From assembly GCA_015680905.1 (NCBI GenBank), contig CM027378.1:12133001-12197000 (forward strand): a DNA stretch of 64,000 nt, in the 5' to 3' direction. Position numbers and translations under genes: made by a program. Below are positions 26,572-38,572 of the stretch, piece by piece. Position 1 is the stretch's first letter. Each line of letters starts with the position of its first letter. The notes beneath the pieces were generated by a model that was not told the origin of the DNA, made no database searches, and saw nothing but the letters and a program-made list of their open reading frames with translations. Origin of the DNA: Coptis chinensis. Its lineage: Eukaryota > Streptophyta > Magnoliopsida > Ranunculales > Ranunculaceae.

Positions 26572-27919
26572 GTGAACCACAGGCGTTGCCTAAACCCTAC
26601 CATGAAAGATGTGGTCGGGGAGGAAGTGTTAAAATTACTAGATCGCGGGTATTATTTACCCTATCTCGATAGTGTTTGGGTGAGTCCCGTACCGCGTGGT
26701 TCCAAAGAAATCGGCATTACGGTTGTGCGAAATGATAAAGATGAATGCATTTCCGCTCGTATCGCAGTAAAATGGCGAATATGCATTGACTATTGCAAAC
26801 TTAATGCCGTCACTCGTAAGGATCACTTTCCACTTCCATTCATCAATTAGATGCTCGAACGTTTAGCCGGTCATGCCTATTCTTTGCTTTCTTGATGGTT
26901 ATTCAGGTTATTTTCAGATAGTCATCGACCCTGCTGATCAAGAAAAGACAACGTTCACCTATCCATTTGGTACATTTGCATATAGGCGAATGCCTTTTGG
27001 CCTTTGCAATGCACTGGTACTTTTCAATTTGCATGCTTCATATTTTCAGTGATATGGTTGAGCGGTTTATGGAAGTATTCATGGGCGACTTCTCAATTTA
27101 TGGAGATTCTTTTCGATAGTTTGTCTATCAAATCTTGAAAAGGTCTTTACGTTGTGAAGAGAAAACCTTGTTCTTAATGGGAAAAATGCCATTTCATGGT
27201 TACTAAAGAAATAGTTTTAGGACATATCGTTTTCAAAGGCCGGAATCGAAGTCGACAAAGCTAAGATAGAAAAAATTGCTTCACTTCCTATACCAAAAAC
27301 AGTTCGAGACATTCGCGCATTCTTAGGACACGCAGGTTTCTATAGGAGATTTATTCAAGATTTCTCAAAGGTTGCTAGACCTTTAACCAATCTACTGCTT
27401 AAAGATGCCGCTTTTGATTTCAGTTTCAGTTGCAAACAAGCCTTTGAGGTATTAAAAACCGCATTAACTACCGCTCCTATAATTCAACCACCTGATTGGT
27501 CTAAACCTTTTGAATTAATGTGTGACGTGAGCGACTATGCTATTGGAGCTGTACTAGGGCAACGCCGAGAAGATAAGCCAGTTGTCATTTACTATGCGAG
27601 TAAAACCCTTAATGAAGCTCAACGTAACAATACCACCACTGAAAAAGAGTTTCTCGCCGTTGTATATGCGTTAGATAAGTTTCGTCCTTACCTAGTGGGT
27701 TCTCCAACTATTGTCTACACTGACCATGCGGCACTTCGTTATCTGTTAGCGAAAAAAGATGCAAAACAAAGGTTGATCCGATGGATTCTCCTTTTGCAAG
27801 AGTTTACTCTCGAAATTAGAGATAAAAAGGTAAGCGAAAATGTGGTTGCGACCATTTATCAAGACTTGTCGATGATGTTGATCTCGATACCGAACCTATA
27901 TGTGATTCCTTTCGGATGA
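26572..27919 (+). pseudogene. Athila reverse transcriptase and RNase H, inactive
   Basis: RT landmarks: WRICIDYCKLNAVTRKDHFP (26775-26834), YRRMPFGLCNA (about 26978-27010) and [19 protein letters not shown] (about 27329-27385). The catalytic box reads VFMGDFSIYG near 27079 where the family has a double Asp, so the first catalytic Asp is now Gly. RNase H follows from 27518 ([26 protein letters not shown]) and is open for 133 codons. Stops and shifts between 26850 and 27230 break the RT. Confidence 0.85.
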
Positions 27920-28009
27920 ACACTTGTACTCTATTTTTTCGTCCCCTTGGTGCTTGACACATAGTAAATTACTTAGTTACCGAGGAAGTTCCTTTATCTT
28001 GGTCTCGTA

Positions 28010-29275
28010 ATGACCGGAAAAAGTTTTTATCCAACTGTGAAATTCTATTTACGGGATGATCCCTACCTTTTCAAGTATTGTTCGGACCAACTAATCCGCC
28101 CGTTGCATTCGGTAGGGAACACAACGATGTGTTATCCTTCTGCCATGAACAATCTTGTGGTGGTCATTTTAGTGGTAAGAAAAACTGCGGCCAAGGTTCT
28201 ACAATGTGGTTTTATTGGCCAACACTGTTTAGAGATGCACATGAGCATTGCAAAGCATGCAATCGCTGCCAGCCGATTAGGTCGCATTACTCAACGCAAT
28301 ATGATGCCCTTAAATCCCATTCTAATTGTGGAAATCTTTGATGTATGGGGCATCGACTTCATGGGTCCATTTCCAAATTCTCATGGCTTCCTATACATAC
28401 TTGTAGCGATTGACTATGTGTCAAAATGGATTGAGGCATTGGCATGTCGTGCTAACGATCATAAAGCGGTCGTTTTGTTTGTAAAAGAAAATATTTTCTC
28501 TCGATTTGGTGTTCCAAAAGCTATAATTAGTGACGGGGAAAACATTTCTGCAATAAAATTTTTGAATCATTAGTAAAGAAATATGGAGTCACGCACAAAG
28601 TGGCAACTCCGTATCATCCTCAAACCAGTGGTCAAGTAGAAGTCTCTAATCGAGAAATAAAATCCATTTTGGAAAAAACTGTCAATCCATCTAGGAAAGA
28701 CTGGTCTCTACAATTATCGATGCCTTGTGGGCATCTGAGCGACTTTTAAGACACCTATAGGGATGTCTCCGTATCGCCTCGTTTTTGGAAAACCTTGTCA
28801 TCTGCCGGTTGAACTTGAGCACCGTGCTCTATGGGCCATCAAAAGCCTCAATTATAACACTAACGTGGCAGGCGAAAAGAGAAAATTACAGTTAAATGAG
28901 CTTGAGGAAATTCGGAGTGATGCCTATGATCTCTCGAAATCCTATAAAGCCAACATGAAAAGAGTGCATGACAAGCACATATTGCGAAAAGAGTTCAAAG
29001 TCGGTCAAAAAGTTTTGATGTACAACTCAAGATTACACATTTTTCCAGGAAAATTAAAAACTCGATGGTCTGGTCCTTTCACTGTCTCTGCTGTCACCCC
29101 TTATGGGGCTATCTCTGTGAAAAACGTAAATGATGGTAGCGAATTTCAAGTAAATGGCCAGCGCCTTAAACATTATCATGAGTTGCGCTCTCCAGATGTC
29201 GAAGAGACTCTTCTAAATGATCCAATCTACCGGACTAATAATAGATTATTGGTGTACTTCTTTCCATGTATTTAA
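28010..29275 (+). pseudogene. Athila integrase region
   Basis: A zinc-binding HHCC part at about 28120-28270 (H..H..CKACNRC), then the catalytic core with WGIDFMGPFPNSHG (first Asp), IISDGE (second Asp) and, in another frame after 28575, [20 protein letters not shown] with the Glu. The C-terminal part (28763-29275, open for 170 codons) has [20 protein letters not shown] and ends in a small beta-barrel-like domain without a chromodomain. Confidence 0.85.
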
Positions 29276-29726
29276 ACGGGAAAAGTATGCCATTAAGGTA
29301 GCCGGCCCTCTTCTATTTTCTTTTCTAAAAATCCCTAGAGTGTGTGGTTGCAAGCGGAACCTTAGTCCACAAAACTCTATTTGGAACCGAGTATAAATGT
29401 CTTACGATAATCGAGCAAACGTGCCTCGGAAAACAATGGGTACCAAAATTTCAACTCTTTCTTTCTCCTCCCTTTTCTATTCTCTTCCTCGCGAACTCCA
29501 ACTCATCATTTGGTCCAAATCTCACCCATCTCGAATTGGTAATGGTGGTAGTACTTTTGCTTTCGGCGGCGGCGAAAAAGGATGGGGTGGTGTATGAACT
29601 GTCAAACTCCTTTCTGTCCAGGTCTTGATCTTTTATCCGAGATGAGCCGGTATAAGGTATATTATTGTCTGACACCAGCTCAACAAGATAAACTTCGTCG
29701 TCGTCCCGTTGCTCCAACAGGTTGGG
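29276..29726 (+). other. Athila 3' spacer
   Basis: Overlapping short frames without recognisable domains; no gene called. Confidence 0.4.
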
Positions 29727-29828
29727 ATTCGTCTTGAGGATCTGACGTTAAAAGACTCACATTCGTCTTGAGGATCTGATGTTAAAAGACGCACATTCGT
29801 CTTGAGGATCTGACGTAAAAAGACTCAA
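29727..29828. repeat. Three 34-bp tandem repeats
   Basis: Units beginning ATTCGTCTTGAGGATCTGA at 29727, 29761 and 29795, nearly identical. They overlap the 3' end of the antisense ORF at 29782-30246. Confidence 0.9.
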
Positions 29829-30246
29829 CATGTATATATTCGTTTTGTTTTATTAGCACCCAGAATGGTGCCCAAAGAGAGTCGTGATATGCACCATCGG
29901 AATTTCCTAGTTCGTACGGGCAATGGATTCCACCAGGCCAACCCCAATAAGTTTTCAATATGACTGTTTCGGGGCGGTTTGAGGCTATACCATATGTACT
30001 AAGGGTAATATTATTATTAGACCATTGCACATTGGTCAAGGATGGTACCGTCCTGAACCCTAAGCCCCCAAAACATAAAGGATAAGCCCGCGATGGGCTG
30101 GATTGGGTTAAGCCAAAAGCCAACATGAAAATTGCCGTTAAGTTAAGTTTTGTTGTGATGTGTTGTTTTATTTGGATTTCGGTGTTGTTGACCGTTCTTC
30201 TCGATTTGTACATTTGTATATAAAAGTGTAAATAAATAAAAACCAA
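29782..30246 (-). CDS. Antisense ORF in the Athila 3' region, function unknown
   Basis: A 154-codon open frame opposite to gag-pol, starting ATG at 30246. The N-terminus has a hydrophobic segment (TKLNLTAIFMLAFGL) that could act as a signal or anchor. The middle is rich in Trp, Gly and Tyr (TYWGWPGGIHCPYELGNSDG) and does not look like a chance translation. Additional ORFs in sense or antisense 3' of pol are described for several plant LTR retrotransposon lineages. I do not recognise this protein. It could also be a captured host exon. Confidence 0.4.
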   Translation of the reverse strand: MVFIYLHFYIQMYKSRRTVNNTEIQIKQHITTKLNLTAIFMLAFGLTQSSPSRAYPLCFGGLGFRTVPSLTNVQWSNNNITLSTYGIASNRPETVILKTYWGWPGGIHCPYELGNSDGAYHDSLWAPFWVLIKQNEYIHVESFYVRSSRRMCVF

Positions 30247-30739
30247 AGATTGTTAAAAAAAAAAAAAAATGTTTGAATGTGATTTTTTTTCATATTCTAG
30301 TGGATGACATTTTTAATGCTGATCGTTTTGATATCTCGTCCGTTCAATTTGGAGTTGAAACGAATCGAATTTCCACGTTTGAAATTTCGGAACATTTCGG
30401 GACATAAGGGGAATTTCTGAAATTCATTTGTACTTGGGCCAAAATTTTGACCCGACCCAAAAATAAAAAACCCGGGTACAAAGCCCACGCGCGGGGCACC
30501 CACGCGTCCACCCCCCTCATTTCTTCTTCCACAAAAATCGGATCTTGGTCCCCCCACAATCCACTCATACAAGCGGCCTACCACCCGGAATGAATTACAA
30601 GACGCGCCAAACTTCACCAACCTCAACCCCTTCCTCCAGCACCACCTCCTCCACCTCCTCTTGCTATTTGCACCATCAAAAGTTAATCTGCAACGCTATG
30701 ACAAAGATGAAGGAGAATCACGGTTGAGAGAAATTTCAC

Positions 30740-31401
30740 AAATCTCTACAATTCCGGATGTTTCACCCATTTTTCGATGAGGAAATTGCTAGTATAGAGT
30801 GGGAATATCTATTGCATCAATTCCAGCTCAATATTCGAAGAATTGGTGTTGAAATTTTACAACAATGGAGGTTTCGGGGTGACAAATTTTGGATTACGGC
30901 GGATGGGTTGGAACGTGAACTCACGCCGGAGTTGATTTCGAATACCGCGCGGATTCGATTAACTCGATAGCCCGACCACATTATTGTCGAGTATCCGACC
31001 ACGAGGGATTTGATGTTTGACACGCTTCTCGGGGGAGTACAACACTAGCTTGAATCTGCGTGTACCAAAGATTCGCCGGGGCGTAACCAATTAGCCGTCA
31101 CTCAATGGTCGGGCGTATAACGCCATTGGAACTTCAAAGACGCGTCGGCGTGAACAAGACTTTCTTGCACTGTGCTGTGGATCCTACAGGAGAGGAAGCA
31201 CACTTTCTGTATGGTCCATTTCCTGGGCCATATTCTTATGACCGCGTCAAACAAATTCTCCTCTTCAGCGTACTTGTTACTCGGCTTATGCTTAACTTAG
31301 GGTTCCATCTGCTACTCCTTTCATTGAAACAAGGTCTTTTTGAGAATTTTGGAATTTTTGAGACTTGTGTTTTTAGACCATTGGGACCCGGTAGCTAGAG
31401 A
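30740..31401 (+). pseudogene. Athila extra ORF region, copy 1
   Basis: In pieces: FHPFFDEEIASIEWEYLL, then FWITADGLERELTPELIS, then (another frame, from 31105) ITPLELQRRVGVNKTFLHCA and GPFPGPYSYDRVKQIL. The pattern (F.. FD.EI, a Trp, then a short beta hairpin and ELI..) resembles the plant-specific extra domain often found next to gag in Athila-like elements. Broken. Confidence 0.4.
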
Positions 31402-31974
31402 TGACATTGAGCATGATAACGTACCTCCTCCTCCTCCTTCACCACCGGTGTTTTAATGAAGATACCATGCGCCAAACAATACTCCTATGGATGCCTTGAG
31501 GAACATGAATTCTAGTATCGCGCAGGATGTTTCTTCGCCAGAAGAGATGATTACTTCCCGAATGACTTCCAAAGAAGAAATGAGAAATCGCCAAGGCCAA
31601 TTCCAGAGAATGATGATGGCAAATCAGGCAGCAATTCAAAGATCGGTTACTTTCTGATCTATAGGCCACATTCCGACTAGTCATTTCGGCTGAAGTTAAA
31701 TCGTGGCGAAGACGTAGAAACCGAGTTCATCTTCTGCTAACCCTAAGATTCCAAATGGTGTTTATTTCCTTTGGTTTAGAAATGACTATGTCATTTATTT
31801 CCCTTATGCATTGCATTTTTATTTTTTTAGTGATAAATTATTATATATCGGTTGATTTCTCATAATTTTGTATCTCCAGACGGTTTGAATGAGAAATTAT
31901 TTATGTTATGCGAATATAGTACTTTCAAAAATATGAGTTTGCTCCTTGATTCATTGGGCCTACTCTCAAAGCCC

Positions 31975-32120
31975 AACGGACTGATCCAAACGGTCAGATG
32001 CCCAACGGTCAGAAATCAAGTTATAAATACAACTCTCCTTTCCACTTTCACTCATTCCCTTCTCTCACTCTTCACACATTCATCTTCACAAATTTTCAAT
32101 TTCTTGAACATAATGAATAA
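31975..32120 (+). promoter_or_regulatory. Promoter-like segment inside the Athila 3' region
   Basis: Three CAACGG words (31972-32010 region) are followed by TTATAAATAC near 32022, then a C/T-rich leader. A second TATA-like CCTATAAATC lies near 32830, about 60 bp before the ATG at 32895. They could drive the downstream ORFs; this is motif reading only. Confidence 0.35.
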
Positions 32121-32370
32121 AATAGAAGCGATGGGAAAAGGAGCAACGAATGGGCTATCACATTAATTGTGATAACAATGTTTATCATTATTCTCTTGTC
32201 ACTCATGCACAACATGATCCAAACATCTAGATCTATGTAACCTTTTTTTTTTTTTCATTTTGTATATTAGTATGGTGTGTTAAATAATTCTCACACATTT
32301 GTACGGGTTACGTATTAAATAGAGAAGTTCCGTATTAAATATTTGTGTATATTAGTTGTCTTTTCCTCTA

Positions 32371-32413
32371 TAAAATATATATATATATATATATATATAT
32401 AATAAAATAAAAA

Positions 32414-32461
<48 letters not shown>

Positions 32462-32462
32462 G
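32371..32462. repeat. (TA)n and (ATA)n microsatellite
   Basis: A TA run followed by A/T triplet repeats inside the Athila 3' region. Confidence 0.95.
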
Positions 32463-32894
32463 TAAATAAATAAAGAAACCATAACAAAGAAAGGCCATCC
32501 AAAACTCACCAAAATAATTAATGGATACACATATTGTTCAGAGAAAATCGCGCACGCTACAAGGTACACATAACACTTGTCACACATGCAACTCGATTAT
32601 TCTATCCATATTCTATTATTGAGTTATGATCATCATTTCTGAAATTACGTGTAAGTTTAACTACCCTGTGAAACTTTTCTCCGTATTTTCTAAACATTAA
32701 ACCATCTCATTAATTGTATTTGGATATCTGACATGACAAAGACTTACTGTGGATCCCCTATGATGTTGTTCATAATCACATGGGTCATTAAATACACTTG
32801 GACTCCAGATTGGTATAGCCTCATAGATTGCCTATAAATCTCTTCTTTTTAAGGCATTATTATTCATACAATTTTCACTATCCTTCCCTCAGTA

Positions 32895-33640
32895 ATGGCT
32901 CAACCAAGAAAAATAACGGCAGAGAAAGACTACCTAAAAACTTTCGAAGAGGGCCGGTTTTCTCCTTATTTTGACACCGAAATCATACGTCGCGGATGGA
33001 CGCCTCTTCTATATCATTCAGCAGCTAGTTATTCCTGAGAATTGGTTTTGATGTTCTACCAATTTAGTTGATATGAAGATGGAAAATTCTACTTCAATGC
33101 CTATGGACAACGATTGGAATTGAATAAGGAAATGATCTCCGACATACTTCAAATCCCAATAAAAACCCAGGAGTCCCTTGTTCAAGAGTCATCATTCGAT
33201 TCCGCAAAAAACTTTACTGCGAGCTACCGTATCTCATGGCGACGTCGAAAATACACATCACATGGTTCTTCAACGCTCTTTGAAACAGAATCAACGTGTT
33301 GTGCTCCACTGGTTGGGACATAATGTGGTAGGTACATCACACCAATCTGAAGTCACAAAGCCTCAACTTCACCTACTTTGGATTTTGCAAACTCAAAGAG
33401 ATGACTTTTGTCTGATCCAACACCTCTGGAACGTAATCACCAAGAAAACAAGAAGGTCAGCAGCTCTACCCACTTTGGTTACGCAGATTATGATGCGTTG
33501 GGGTTATCCAATAATTTCTCCAGAGACACCCCTTCAAAGAGCATATATAAAGGTACTTCAAAATGGACTACTCCGTTGGTTTTGGACCCCCGATACTCGA
33601 TAGATGAGCGGGAACACCCCAAGCTCAAATTCTGACCATT
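32895..33640 (+). pseudogene. Athila extra ORF region, copy 2
   Basis: ATG at 32895 gives MAQPRKITAEKDYLKTFEEG, then FSPYFDTEIIRRGWTPLLYH, a stop near 33036, then FYFNAYGQRLELNKEMISDI. Further on, RVVLHWLGHNVVGTSHQSE.. resembles the same plant retrotransposon domain. The start parallels copy 1 (FHPFFDEEIASIEW), which suggests internal duplication. Confidence 0.45.
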
Positions 33641-34206
33641 TATTTGATGAAAATGCCATCTTTGATATTATTAATCCCATGGAAGGCATTAAACTTCTTC
33701 ATCGGGGTTTGAGGGAACTACACGCTCGTCGAAATATCATCATCACAACTCTTCTTCATTTTCCAAGATCGTCAAGCAACGCATGATGTTGAACAGGGAG
33801 GAGATCTTGGAAAATCATTCTCAATTCTTGCAAAATCACGCCTCTCTAATGGAAAATCAAACCGTACTCTCTCTGCCCAAGGGGACATTCAGATCGCATT
33901 TCGGCCAACAAATAGAAGACCTAAAAACAGTTTGGTGCAAAATATGCATCTCCAAGAGCAATATAAGAATCCATGATATTACTAAGTCAATAAGTATATA
34001 ATCATCTATGTTATTACGTTTTTTCGTCTTACTATGAATTTTGTCTTATCTTTTTGTCTTCTTTTGTACGCAATGCTTAATAGGATTGTCATCATTTCCA
34101 TTGTGACTAATATAATTTTAACATGTGCTACAGGAGGGTCTATTTTCTTACATACTCATTTTTCCATCCAGTTTGCCTATATCGTTACCTATTTCTTTAC
34201 TTCATC

Positions 34207-34480
34207 CACCATGGCCTCTTCATCAAACATTGCATCTTCATCATCCATGGTACCTCCCAAACTCATTCCTGAGCAATTCTTTCAGTCTATGATGGATTCC
34301 AATGCCTATGGCCATCTCTTCCATGATTACATCACAAACATTGGGTGGTCTTCCCTAATTCTTCAACCTGACCAAACTTATTCTCCGAGTTTGGCTGCAT
34401 ACTTTTATGCTAATATGGATGACACACCAGCATTCAACCATGCGCATGGTTTCTACTTAGATGGGTTCACAATCTGAGTT
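34207..34480 (+). pseudogene. Athila extra ORF region, copy 3
   Basis: A Ser-rich start (MASSSNIASSSSMVPP) followed by FHDYITNIGWSSLILQP..YSPSLAAYFYANMDD.. and GFYLDGFTI. The order (GW..LI.P.....L..FYANM) matches the putative plant transposon protein domain. The frame shifts near 34465 and continues as SELVTHLISFL. Confidence 0.5.
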
Positions 34481-35416
34481 GGTGACACACCTCATATCTT
34501 TTCTGAACAACAACTTGCCCTATCTTTGGACCTTCCATACCACGAACCCGCTGCATCTTGGCAGTACATCTATCATAATTCTTACCGTTCCTTTCGGTGG
34601 GCAAGCGTTTAGCGACTCTTATGGTGATGGTCTTGAGATCAAACGAAGGAGAGATGGCCATGTGCCATGGCGCAACATCACCATTCCATTAGCAAGCATG
34701 ACAATGAACATGGGACTTGTAATGTTATTTGTACTCCTAAACATTATGGGAGATTGACATTTTTCTACCGCCAATGAGGCGCTTCGCGTTGTATTCATTA
34801 CTACTAGCTTCGGGTCATGCATTATTTAACATTTTAGGTTGTGTTATCTCCACTGAAACAAGCTCGCGACTTTTCGTGATCGGTATATACTTTTACCGGT
34901 CACCGCTTGCGGATCATGAAGACACATTTCCCACAGTTTGCACCACTTTTCATGATCGGGTCAAGGTAGATTCCATGTGCCCAAAAAACGTAATCATTCG
35001 CTCATTGAGGTTTTGTCAATGGAAGCGTCCGCCGATACCGAGGCATGTTCGATGTTACCCAAAGGGACGAAAAAGATGAAGACCAATTTGAGGGAATCAC
35101 GGAGACAAAGAATGGGCGTAAATTTGGCGGACTATTATCTATTGGGCGATGCTAAGGAAATGCATTTCCTTAAAGAGGACGCCCCACCTTCACGTCCTGC
35201 TGGATGGTAAATTTGAGTTTGCCATTGTACATATATCTAGCTAAACCTTCTGTTTGGTGTGCTATTGTTTTTCATGTTTCGTATGCTATGGTTCATTATT
35301 TCGTGTGCTATGTATTGTGTGCTATGTTTAGTGTGCTATTGAACATTTTCTTGTTCTTTCTGAATAATATATTATGATCTCCAACCTCTCTGTTCCAGCA
35401 ATCTAGCCCTAATTTC

Positions 35417-38400
35417 CACTACACCATAATAGTTTTTTTGTGACACTGGGTTTTTCTCGTTTGTGACGCCAAACTGGCGTCAGGATGTTTGTGACGGCAT
35501 ATTGGAGTCACAAAAACACTCAAGCCATCACCAATAATTCGATAATTATATCATTTAAATTTTGAGGAGTTTTACTAAATAAAGTGACAGCAAAAGAGCG
35601 TCAAGAATCTCAAAGACTAAAAAATTACAACTAAGGGACCGTGTTTTCTCCAATAAGTTATAACCCAACTTTCTTGTCTCCTTGCAGCGAAAAAAAAAAA
35701 AAAACTTTCTCATCTCCTCCGCCACTCTTCCTCTCAACCTAGAAATGAATGAAGGTTGTCCTGACTCTAGAAACGATTGAAGTATTAAGATCTAGCCTTG
35801 AAATTTCTTTCTACTAATACTGAAGACAAAGATGTTGAAGAAGAAGGAGATGTAGCGATTTTAACTAATGGAGAAAGCTTTCAATTTGTTGAATTATTTC
35901 AAAAATGGGTTTTTGTAGATCTGTTGTTGATTCAAATTTGGAGAAGTCGGCCACCACCGCCATCAAGTAAGTCTCTCTCTTCGCTTCTTATTTTCTCTAT
36001 CTAACACACTACTTCTTCCTTTTGTTCTCTCTCAATATTGTACTTAGTTTTAGCGCCGCTCCATTTGCGAGGGGTCACTTGCACAACAACATATTCGGTG
36101 AATTATCTCTCGCTCTGTCACTTTCATTTCAAATTTTTTGAAGCCTTGAGCAATTTCATTATTACAACACTTATACTTTATTTCAAAACCCCTAATTTCT
36201 TTGAAAAATCAAAATCATCCATTCATTTTTATATTGAATTGTTAAGGTTTCCACTAGATATTTCTACAAAAGCAAAGCTTTTATTTTTACTTTTGATATA
36301 TTGAACTGTTGGATGTTTAATTTTTTTAAATATTGAGATGTCTCTATGTGAAACTCTTACAATTCTTGAGAGCTATTTAAGAGATATGTTGCTATTAAGG
36401 GACCAAGCTCATTCATTTTTCAGCTTTTTCATTTGTTTTATACATAGTGGCAGATGCTTTAAGTTTCCTTAATTTGTTGTATTGTTGTCCTCCCTTGTTG
36501 TTGATTTAAAATGAATATGTGATGATGTAAAACAAAGATGTCCACTGCACTAGTAGTTTTTCCATTGGAATTCTTGGTTACAAGCTCCAGTTAGAACTGA
36601 AATATAGAACGAGGGTTTTAGCAACTGCACCATGTCCTTCCTTCAGGTTCATGAAGCACCATGTCTAGTTTCTGTTACTAATCTTTCTTTATCTCATATG
36701 ATTTGGTGGCCCGTTCCTATTCTACCTCTAGTTGCCTATCATAATGATAACTTTCCTTGCCACAACTATATGTGCCACATACAATAGTTTGTCTATTATT
36801 TGACTATTGTAACTGATACTGTAGTTTTTGACTTGTGGTTGGTTAGTTCTCCTTGAGCTCTACTATTTTTTTTTTGTTGATATGAGAGTGAGTGTGGCTT
36901 TTATGTAACTCATAGTTTTATTTGATTTACAGGTTTGTTGGTTGTCTCTTCAAAGGATAATGAGCCAATCAATAAGTTTGTTGACCTTTTAACACCAATC
37001 GGTTCCCTCTCCTTAATAATCGGGTGCAAATGGATCCAAAGATCTTGAAGCAATACTTGCTAGTTCATGATATCCAAGATGGCACTTCAGAAAAGTATGT
37101 TATACTCTTTTAGCGTCATTTTCTCTACTATGTAGGAGTGAAGAAGCATTGGTCTATATATTGTTTTTTTTTTCCGATAATATGTTATTATATATTGTTA
37201 GTACTATTATTGTAGCTTTTGTAAATGTTTGGTAGCGCTTTTGTAAATGTTTGGTAGCCAAATAGACTTGTGCGAATGGAACTTATGACAGTAGATGTAT
37301 TTTCATAACGTATTAGTAGTATATATAGTTATATATGCATGTATGTATTGGAAAAATGTAAAGTAGTAGTAGTCTCTCGGTGGTGTGTCTTGTGTGGACT
37401 CGTGAGTGTCTGATAATTGGTGGTGGATTGGTGGTGCAATGTGTGAACCGGTGGTGTGCAGTGTGGTAGTGGACTAGGGATGTGCATTGTGTACACTAGT
37501 GGTGTAATGAGTGAACGGATGGTCTGTGGATTTGTTGGTGCAATGGTGGATGGTGATGCGGTACTTGCTACTAGCTAGTGTGTCAATGTGTGAGTGTGCA
37601 GGTGGTGGTGTGAGTATGTTGCTAGCTAGTGTGAGTGTGTGCATGTGGTAATGTGAGTGTCTTTGTTAGCTAGTGTGTGTGTGTGTCGTAACATTTCAAG
37701 TACTATTTTTAGACTAATTCATTTTGCTTATGACTATTTTTAGATTAATTAATTCATTTCAGTATTAAGTTTTTAGCATATCTTATGTCTTGTCCTTGGT
37801 TAGCAGTTGTCATATTCAATATACTCGGGTGAGGTTTATACTTTCTCGTCTTTTATTAGTTGATTAATAAAGTTTTCTTCTTTTTTCGTGAAGGGCAAGT
37901 TTATAGTTGACAAGTTCTTTTCACTTGGTGGGAGCTTTGAAAGTGTTTCATTTCTGCTAAACCTTGGATACTTGCGAAGAAATATACCTTGTAGTTGTAT
38001 ATTGTTGTACTTTAAAATTGATAAGTGTAAAAGTTATTTGATAATAATGTTGAGAGGTATAATGTAAATCGTGAGTGTTCATCCTTGTGTACTTTGTAGA
38101 CTATATTTTTTAAATGTTAAATGGGTTATTTGGCAAGTTTGAGTCATAGTGAAATTTTCAATGTTGAAGATATACTAGTGTGTTTTGTAGATTAATTACA
38201 GTGTTTTTTAAATAATTTTTTTTTTTTTTTTGGACAATTCTACAGGGTACAAGACTGTAAAATGATTGCTCATATAGCAAAATAATAATTATTATTTTTT
38301 TAAAACTAAAACACATTTAGTGACGCCATATAGGCGTCACTTTTTTAAATTCCGTCACAAAAAAAATAATGCCACAATGCCGTCACAAATGAGAAAATGG

Positions 38401-38572
38401 TGTCACATATTTGTGACGCCAAAATGGTGTCACAAAAATTAGTGACGCCAAAATGCCGTCACAAAAATTAGTGACACAAATTGAGACGCCAAATTTTTGA
38501 CGCCAAATAGGCGTCACAAAAATTATTTGTGACGCCAAATAGGCGTCACAAAAAAGCTGTTATGGTGTAGTG
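35417..38572 (+). mobile_element. CACTA element 1, non-autonomous, inside Athila
   Basis: Ends are CACTACACCATAA at 35417-35429 and its inverse TTATGGTGTAGTG at 38560-38572, a perfect 13-bp TIR. Subterminal regions are packed with GTGACGCCAAA/TAGGCGTCAC words in both orientations, the usual transposase-binding arrays of CACTA (En/Spm) elements. The 3-bp flanks are TTC and TTT, so the target duplication is imperfect. No transposase gene is present in 3.16 kb. GT-rich repeats at about 37370-37690 resemble those in CACTA element 2. Confidence 0.88.
36933..37095 (+). pseudogene. Captured exon, probably TRS85/TRAPPC8-like
   Basis: Behind an acceptor TTTACAG (36926-36932): SSKDNEPINKFVDL, then after a one-base shift NTNRFPLLNNRVQMDPKILK and QYLLVHDIQDGTSEK, ending at a GTATG donor near 37096. 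From memory this resembles the plant TRAPP subunit TRS85 (TRAPPC8-like), a vesicle-tethering factor. The match rests on one exon and should be treated as provisional. Confidence 0.5.

Noticed and set aside
38290..38560. CRISPR-like spaced short repeats (GTGACGCC..GGCGTCAC)
   Set aside because: They are inverted in both directions, irregularly spaced and lie at CACTA ends, as expected for subterminal transposase-binding repeats; the DNA is a plant genome.
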